DNA of 10,742 nucleotides, from the NCBI GenBank assembly GCA_024644145.1, contig JAHELO010000024.1:1-10742 (forward strand), in the 5' to 3' direction. The position numbers and the translations under genes were made by a program. Each line of letters begins with the position of its first letter. Position 1 is the first letter of the stretch. This document shows positions 6,397 through 10,742 of this stretch, one piece after another. The stretch is from Christiangramia sp. GTDB taxonomy: Bacteria > Bacteroidota > Bacteroidia > Flavobacteriales > Flavobacteriaceae. The notes beneath the pieces are model-generated. The model ran no database searches. It was not told the DNA's origin and worked only from the letters and a program-made list of their open reading frames with translations.

Positions 6397-6636
6397 TCAA
6401 TCAATACCATTCTCCCGCATCTTCTTCAAATTGTCTTCAGAGAGGGTATAGTCTTTCAGTTTTTTACCTCTCCATCTTACATATAGAAAGACAGGCATAA
6501 GAATAAAAGCACTGGCCAGAACCGCAATTCCAATAATCCGGTCTCCGGTAAGTACATCATCTGTAAGACGGTAATAAAAACCTACCGCGATCGCAATCAG
6601 GATTGTTATGCCCAATATTTTCATAAATAATTTCAT
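6397..6636 (-). CDS. Small two-helix membrane protein (79 aa), unknown function
   Basis: No named family is recognised, although the pattern is familiar from short hypothetical proteins of flavobacteria. There are two hydrophobic segments, about residues 5-22 (I-L-G-I-T-I-L-I-A-I-A-V-G-F-Y) and 34-52 (I-I-G-I-A-V-L-A-S-A-F-I-L-M-P-V-F-L-Y), separated by a short polar loop with L-T-D-D-V-L-T-G-D. A basic R-W-R-G-K-K-L-K follows, then an acidic/basic tail ending in K-K-M-R-E-N-G-I-D. By the positive-inside rule the C-terminal tail is probably cytoplasmic and the loop periplasmic. Two starts are possible: the ATG at 6636 or the one four codons later at 6624. I keep the first because of a weak GAAGAG just before it. 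It lies 82 nt after the ClC gene stop on the same strand, with no clear promoter between, so read-through from the ClC gene is possible. Confidence 0.82.
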   Translation of the reverse strand: MKLFMKILGITILIAIAVGFYYRLTDDVLTGDRIIGIAVLASAFILMPVFLYVRWRGKKLKDYTLSEDNLKKMRENGID

Positions 6637-6718
6637 CTCTTCACTAATTTTTGAGTTTGGTATATTTAAAGTGTGTTTTAATTTATTGCGTAGAAATCAG
6701 TTTTACGAAGTAAAGGAA

Positions 6719-8509
6719 CTATACGGTCACCTCTATTAATTTTTTTCTGTAGGCAGTTAACATTTTAGATTTGGAAATGAATCCCACATATTTTCCTTCT
6801 TTAACTACAGGAAGATTCCAGGCGTTACTGTCCTGAAATTTTTTCATAATAGTTTTCATCCTGTCATTTTCGATATCTATAATTTCCGGTGCCTGCTGCA
6901 TGATATCCTGCACTTTCACTTCATTATATAATTTTTCCTTGAACATTATAGAACGAATATCATCCAGTAAAATAATTCCCATGAAATTACGACTTTCATC
7001 GATCACCGGAAAAATATTTCTCGACGATTTTACCACGCCCTGATGTACCACATCTCCAAGATTCATATCGATCTCCAGGGGTATAAAATTCTTTTCTATC
7101 ACCTGGGAAATGTTCATCAATGTAAGTACGGTTTGATCTTTATCATGGGTTAAAAGGTCTCCACGCTGAGCCAGTTCCATGGTATAAACAGAATGGGGTT
7201 GAAATTTACTCGTTATCATATAAGAGATGGCTGCCGTGATCATAAGTGGTATAAAAAGTTCATAACCGTGGGTTAATTCTGCGATAAGGAAAATCGCTGT
7301 CAACGGCGCATGAAGTACACCGGCCATAAGTCCGGCCATTCCCACCAGGGTGAAATTACTCACCGATATAGGCTGCTTAAAGATGCCCAGATTATTAAGT
7401 AATAACGCAAATCCATGGCCCATGGCGCTACCCATGAACATCACCGGTGCAAAGATCCCACCTACACCTCCGGCACTCAAGGTAAGAGAGGTGGCAATAA
7501 TTTTGAACAGTACCAGGCCCGCTAATAAAATGATCACAACCCAGATGTTATCCAGGTAGGCGTTAAATAGATTGGTGCCGAGGGCTTCCAGATAATTTTC
7601 CTGAAGAAGGTTGTTCACCACACTATATCCTTCTCCGTAAAGTGGCGGAATAAAATAGATCAACAAACCTAATAAGATACCAGAAACTAAAAGTCTTAAA
7701 ATATCAGATCTTATTTTAACCATTATTTTCATTAGCATAAAATGAATTCTGGTAAAATAAATGGAACCTGCCGCCGCTAGCACTCCAAGAAGTAAATAAT
7801 AAGGAACTTCAGAAATTGTAAAGGCATCTTCCAGTTTAAAGGGGAGTATGATCTCACTTCCGTAGAAAAAATAGGAGGTAAGTACGGCAGAAACCGAAGC
7901 TATGAGCAAGGGCAGGAGGGAGGCCAGGGTAAGATCCAGGCTAAAAACTTCTATTGCAAAAATAATGGCTGCCACCGGTGCATTAAAAATGGAAGACATG
8001 GCTCCGGCCGCTGCACAACCAATAAGAAGGGTGCGGGTGGTTTGATTCAACAGGAACAATCTCGCCAGATTAGAGCCAATAGATGCCCCGGTTGCCACTG
8101 TTGGCGCCTCAAGACCTACAGATCCTCCAAACCCAACAGTGATAGGAGCAGTGATTAATGACGAATACATCTGGAATCTTTTCATGATCCCTTTCTGGCG
8201 GGAAATAGCGTAGAGAGTAGAAGGGATTCCCTGGCCTACCTTTTTCCTGATAAGAAATTTGAAGATAAGGTAAACTAACAGGAGTCCAAATACCGGGAAT
8301 ATAAAGTAGAAAGCGTCATGGTAATTAATCACCGTATCACCTTTTAAGAGTACCTGGATAAAATGGGTAAGGTTCTTTATAGTGACCGCACAGATGCCGG
8401 CTATAAAGCCTATCAATGCGCTTATGATCATTAAAAACTGACGATGGGATAGGTTTCTGGATTTCCAGTTCAAAAACCTGTGCAATAAGGATTTCCTGAA
8501 TTTCGCCAC
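6719..8509 (-). CDS. ClC-family chloride channel/transporter with two CBS domains
   Basis: This is a 596-aa voltage-gated-chloride-channel superfamily protein. It has a transmembrane domain at about residues 25-445 and a cytoplasmic CBS pair at about 460-520 and 533-592. The ClC filter motifs are present in altered form: G92-Q-G-I-P96 for GSGIP, G132-L-E-A-P136 for G-x-E-G-P (the gating glutamate, E134, is retained), and G351-I-F-A-P355 for G-x-F-x-P. Y442 aligns with the central pore tyrosine. The segment F-N-A-P-V-A-A-I-I-F-A-I-E187-V188 places a valine where H+/Cl- exchangers carry the intracellular proton glutamate, as in vertebrate channels, and the filter serine is replaced by Gln93. 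Transport mode and anion preference are therefore uncertain. CBS pairs commonly bind adenine nucleotides. The start is GTG: an in-frame TAG lies 9 nt upstream, and the next ATG (codon 27) would remove the conserved N-terminal helix. It lies 56 nt downstream of aspS across a terminator. Confidence 0.96.
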   Translation of the reverse strand: MAKFRKSLLHRFLNWKSRNLSHRQFLMIISALIGFIAGICAVTIKNLTHFIQVLLKGDTVINYHDAFYFIFPVFGLLLVYLIFKFLIRKKVGQGIPSTLYAISRQKGIMKRFQMYSSLITAPITVGFGGSVGLEAPTVATGASIGSNLARLFLLNQTTRTLLIGCAAAGAMSSIFNAPVAAIIFAIEVFSLDLTLASLLPLLIASVSAVLTSYFFYGSEIILPFKLEDAFTISEVPYYLLLGVLAAAGSIYFTRIHFMLMKIMVKIRSDILRLLVSGILLGLLIYFIPPLYGEGYSVVNNLLQENYLEALGTNLFNAYLDNIWVVIILLAGLVLFKIIATSLTLSAGGVGGIFAPVMFMGSAMGHGFALLLNNLGIFKQPISVSNFTLVGMAGLMAGVLHAPLTAIFLIAELTHGYELFIPLMITAAISYMITSKFQPHSVYTMELAQRGDLLTHDKDQTVLTLMNISQVIEKNFIPLEIDMNLGDVVHQGVVKSSRNIFPVIDESRNFMGIILLDDIRSIMFKEKLYNEVKVQDIMQQAPEIIDIENDRMKTIMKKFQDSNAWNLPVVKEGKYVGFISKSKMLTAYRKKLIEVTV

Positions 8510-8532
8510 CTGATGCTATTTAGCCTATGAAT

Positions 8533-8558
8533 ATAAAAAATCCCGCAATATGCGGGAT
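8533..8558 (-). terminator. Intrinsic terminator of aspS
   Basis: On the minus strand ATCCCGCA pairs with TGCGGGAT (8540-8547 and 8551-8558) around a three-base loop and runs directly into TTTTTTATATT. It starts about 8 nt after the aspS stop. Its U tract ends only about 25 nt before the ClC GTG start, so the ClC gene needs either read-through or a promoter within this short space. Confidence 0.88.
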
Positions 8559-8565
8559 GTTATTT

Positions 8566-10314
8566 TTATAATTTCAATTGCAGGTGCAATTCATTGAGTT
8601 GCTCATTATCGAGTTTTGCAGGAGCATCTATCATTACATCCCGTCCCGCGTTATTTTTCGGGAAAGCGATGAAATCTCTAATGCTTTCCTGCCCTCCCAG
8701 AATGGCCACGAGCCGATCAAAACCGAAGGCTATTCCACCGTGTGGAGGTGCACCATACTGGAATGCATCCATTAGGAATCCAAATTGCTCTTTAGCCTCT
8801 TCAGGAGTAAATCCAAGATATTTGAACATCTGAGACTGGGTTTCTTTATCATGGATCCTGATAGAACCACCTCCGATTTCGTTTCCATTCAATACCAGGT
8901 CATATGCATTGGCTCTAACCTTTCCGGGTTCACTTTCAAGAAGTGCAAAATCTTCTTTCTTCGGCGAAGTGAAAGGATGGTGCATGGCATGGAACCTTTC
9001 GGTTTCCTCGTCCCATTCCAAAAGCGGGAAATCTACCACCCAAAGCGGAGCGAATTCATCTGGTTTTCTTAATCCCAGCTCATTTCCTAAATGCATTCTT
9101 AAGGCGCTTAACTGAGTTCTGGTTTTTGCCGCATCGCCTGCCATAACAAGAATAAGATCTCCAGGTTTGGCTCCTGTGGCATCAGCCCAGTTCTTCAGGT
9201 CTTCCTGAGAGTAGAATTTATCTACCGAAGATTTCAGGGTTCCATCTTCATTATATTTAGCCCATACCAGGCCATTGGCTCCAACCTGAGGTCGTTTAAC
9301 CCAGGAGATAAGTTTATCTATTTCCTTTCTAGTATAGGCTGCAGCACCAGGCACGGCAATTCCAACTACCAGCTCCTGCTGGTCGAACACATTAAAACCT
9401 TTGTTTTTAGCAAGTTCATCAAGTTCAGCGAACTCCATCCCGAAACGGATATCTGGCTTGTCATTTCCGTATTTTCTCATGGCCTCATCATAGGTCATTC
9501 TTGGAAATTTGGCAACATCTACTCCTTTAACCTCTTTCAGCAGATGTCTGGTAAGACCTTCGAAAATATTCAGAATATCTTCCTGCTCAACAAATGCCAT
9601 TTCGCAGTCTATCTGGGTGAATTCCGGCTGTCTGTCTGCTCTCAGGTCTTCATCTCTAAAACATTTTACGATCTGAAAATATTTATCCATTCCGCCCACC
9701 ATTAACAATTGCTTAAAAGTTTGAGGCGATTGTGGCAGGGCATAAAACTGGCCTTCATTCATTCTACTTGGCACCACGAAATCCCTGGCCCCTTCAGGTG
9801 TAGATTTAATAAGGTAGGGAGTTTCCACCTCAATAAAACCTTCGTTGGAAAGATAGTTTCTCACCTTCATTCCTACCTGGTGCCTAAACATCAGCTTATT
9901 TTTCACCGGGTTACGACGAATGTCCAGGTATCTGTATTTCATCCTGAGATCTTCCCCACCATCAGTCTCATCCTCTATGGTGAAAGGGGGAGTTTTGGAT
10001 TCGTTTAATATGCTTAAGTTTTCAACGAGTACCTCTATTTCCCCGGTGGGAATGTTAGGGTTTTTAGATTCTCTTTCAATCACCGTTCCCTCAACCTGAA
10101 TAACAAATTCGCGGGCAAGGCTTCCTGCTTTTTCCATGAGCTCTTTTGAAGAGCGCTCCTCATCAAAAATCAACTGAGTCAATCCATAGCGATCACGAAG
10201 ATCTACCCAGATCATAAATCCTTTATTTCTAACCTTCTGAACCCATCCGGAGAGAGTTACTTTATTGCCTATTTGCTGCGCATTTAATTCACCACAGGTA
10301 TGACTTCTATACAT
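8566..10314 (-). CDS. aspS: Aspartyl-tRNA synthetase (bacterial type)
   Basis: This class IIb synthetase attaches aspartate to tRNA(Asp) in the cytoplasm. I prefer the ATG at 10314 (582 aa, protein [10 protein letters not shown]) over the in-frame ATG at 10341 that adds nine residues. AAGGA lies 5 nt before it, the family usually begins here, and promoter-like elements occupy the extra codons. Domain order (residue numbers from 10314): an OB-fold anticodon-binding domain at 1-100 with W-V-Q-K-V-R-N-K; motif 1 around 140-165; motif 2 [14 protein letters not shown] at about 219-232; the bacterial GAD insertion at about 290-410; and motif 3 G-I-A-F-G-F-D-R-L at 527-535. The residue after R-N in the anticodon loop is Lys, not the His reported for some non-discriminating AspRS. 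This weakly suggests a discriminating enzyme, but it does not decide it. The length is normal for the bacterial type. An intrinsic terminator follows the stop. Confidence 0.97.
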   Translation of the reverse strand: MYRSHTCGELNAQQIGNKVTLSGWVQKVRNKGFMIWVDLRDRYGLTQLIFDEERSSKELMEKAGSLAREFVIQVEGTVIERESKNPNIPTGEIEVLVENLSILNESKTPPFTIEDETDGGEDLRMKYRYLDIRRNPVKNKLMFRHQVGMKVRNYLSNEGFIEVETPYLIKSTPEGARDFVVPSRMNEGQFYALPQSPQTFKQLLMVGGMDKYFQIVKCFRDEDLRADRQPEFTQIDCEMAFVEQEDILNIFEGLTRHLLKEVKGVDVAKFPRMTYDEAMRKYGNDKPDIRFGMEFAELDELAKNKGFNVFDQQELVVGIAVPGAAAYTRKEIDKLISWVKRPQVGANGLVWAKYNEDGTLKSSVDKFYSQEDLKNWADATGAKPGDLILVMAGDAAKTRTQLSALRMHLGNELGLRKPDEFAPLWVVDFPLLEWDEETERFHAMHHPFTSPKKEDFALLESEPGKVRANAYDLVLNGNEIGGGSIRIHDKETQSQMFKYLGFTPEEAKEQFGFLMDAFQYGAPPHGGIAFGFDRLVAILGGQESIRDFIAFPKNNAGRDVMIDAPAKLDNEQLNELHLQLKL

Positions 10315-10323
10315 TTTATCCTT

Positions 10324-10348
10324 CAAATTTAGAATGGGCACAAAAGTA
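10324..10348 (-). promoter_or_regulatory. aspS: Two -7-like promoter elements for aspS
   Basis: On the minus strand TACTTTTG (10341-10348) and TAAATTTG (10324-10331) both match all six fixed bases of TAnnTTTG. The upstream one would start transcription near 10335, about 20 nt before the ATG at 10314. The downstream one would leave almost no leader. Neither has a TTG at 17-23 nt spacing. Using either would exclude translation from the longer start at 10341. Confidence 0.45.
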
Positions 10349-10526
10349 ATAAGTTCTTCTGTTTTCTATAAGAATAATAGTGTAAAATTAAAACTGAGAC
10401 TGTATAATCACATTTCAATATAAAATCATAATTAGTTAAAAATCAATATGTAGCAGTTCAAATGTTATCTTGGGGGTACCTGAACATCTCATATTTATAA
10501 AATTTATATATAATTGAAATATACCA
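10342..10526. other. A/T-rich intergenic region right of aspS
   Basis: Apart from the aspS promoter elements at its left edge and the weak promoter-like pair at 10470-10499, I see no gene, hairpin of note or repeat in this stretch. A short G-rich patch, TTGGGGGTACC at 10470-10480, stands out against the A/T-rich background. Confidence 0.5.
10470..10499 (+). promoter_or_regulatory. Weak promoter candidate for the 50-aa ORF
   Basis: TTG at 10470-10472 is followed after 19 nt by TATTTATA at 10492-10499. The spacing fits a Bacteroidota -33/-7 pair, but the -7 matches only four of six fixed bases. A start near 10506 would give a leader of about 20 nt before the ATG at 10527. Confidence 0.22.
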
Positions 10527-10679
10527 ATGCTAAAAAAATTGATTGATGAAGCTTGCGAAAAAACTGTTGAAGCTAAATATAAAAATGGGCAGAAAAGCGG
10601 TAAATGCTTATTCTGGTCTCAGAATAAAATACCTGAAATTAATTATTGCAGGAACAGAATTATAGCTGTGATAGATTAA
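10527..10679 (+). CDS. Candidate small protein (50 aa), unknown
   Basis: A 50-codon open frame from ATG to TAA encodes a Lys-rich protein starting M-L-K-K-L-I-D-E-A-C-E-K and ending N-R-I-I-A-V-I-D. The first part, to about residue 19, looks like an amphipathic helix. Cysteines stand at 10, 27 and 41, and one Trp at 30. No signal peptide or transmembrane segment is visible, so if made it is cytoplasmic. I do not recognise it. In favour: it is the only sizeable frame in a 400-nt gap, it has a spaced promoter-like pair upstream, and A-run plus CCCGAAGCT at the window end may be the first arm of a terminator. Against: it is short, A/T-rich DNA gives such frames by chance, and no Shine-Dalgarno is present. 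It could also be a remnant of a longer gene, since it ends without a recognisable domain. Confidence 0.35.
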   Translation: MLKKLIDEACEKTVEAKYKNGQKSGKCLFWSQNKIPEINYCRNRIIAVID

Positions 10680-10742
10680 AAATTGTAATGCAATTCTTCG
10701 TAAGAGTAAAGTTTAAACCTGATTAATAAAAAACCCGAAGCT

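Noticed and set aside
9709..10008. 99-aa plus-strand frame antisense to aspS
   Set aside because: It lies wholly within the conserved catalytic region of aspS, with no promoter or family signature.
10682..10695. AATTG...CAATT small inverted repeat after the 50-aa ORF
   Set aside because: A 5-bp A/T-rich stem is expected by chance and has no U tract after it.
1..10742. Search for mobile elements, CRISPR repeats, tRNA genes, toxin-antitoxin or defence clusters
   Set aside because: No transposase, repeat array, cloverleaf or defence-type gene set is visible; gene content and style are those of a stable core region.

Overview
This window reads as an ordinary chromosomal housekeeping region of a marine-type member of the Bacteroidota, most likely family Flavobacteriaceae (relatives of Gramella/Christiangramia are my best guess from protein style, not from any search). 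The reasons are: several intergenic elements match the Bacteroidota sigma -7 consensus TAnnTTTG; most starts lack a Shine-Dalgarno sequence and have A/T-rich leaders; lipoproteins with short signal peptides are frequent; and the threonine dehydrogenase is of the short-chain (SDR) type found in flavobacteria. Coding density is high, and I see no insertion sequence, phage gene, CRISPR array or tRNA.

Layout. At the left edge is the 5' part of metG (minus strand), cut by the window. Diverging from it on the plus strand is a two-gene unit: an unrecognised lipoprotein followed 12 nt later by a YraN/UPF0102 nuclease-fold protein, closed by a strong hairpin at about 1530-1552. That hairpin also faces the end of a convergent M13 zinc metallopeptidase lipoprotein. 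Upstream of the peptidase on the minus strand lie a secreted SnoaL/NTF2-fold protein and a helical lipoprotein, probably co-transcribed (27 nt gap). A divergent promoter region (about 4946-5095) then leads rightward into the SDR-type L-threonine 3-dehydrogenase. This gene ends in a bidirectional terminator (6061-6082) shared with a convergent cold-shock protein. Continuing on the minus strand are a two-helix small membrane protein, a ClC-family anion channel/transporter with two CBS domains, and aspS (aspartyl-tRNA synthetase). The last 400 bases hold no large gene, but a 50-codon ORF at 10527-10679 with a weak promoter-like upstream is a candidate small gene.

How the genes relate. Two aminoacyl-tRNA synthetases (MetRS, AspRS) flank a mix of envelope proteins (three lipoproteins, one other secreted protein, two integral membrane proteins), one amino-acid catabolic enzyme and one RNA-binding cold-shock protein. 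I see no single pathway linking them and no evidence of a novel defence or biosynthetic system. The points most worth a second look are the channel-like selectivity and proton-site residues of the ClC protein, the terminator squeezed into the 56 nt between aspS and the GTG-started ClC gene, the unlisted 50-aa ORF, and several start-codon choices that are decided by promoter elements.
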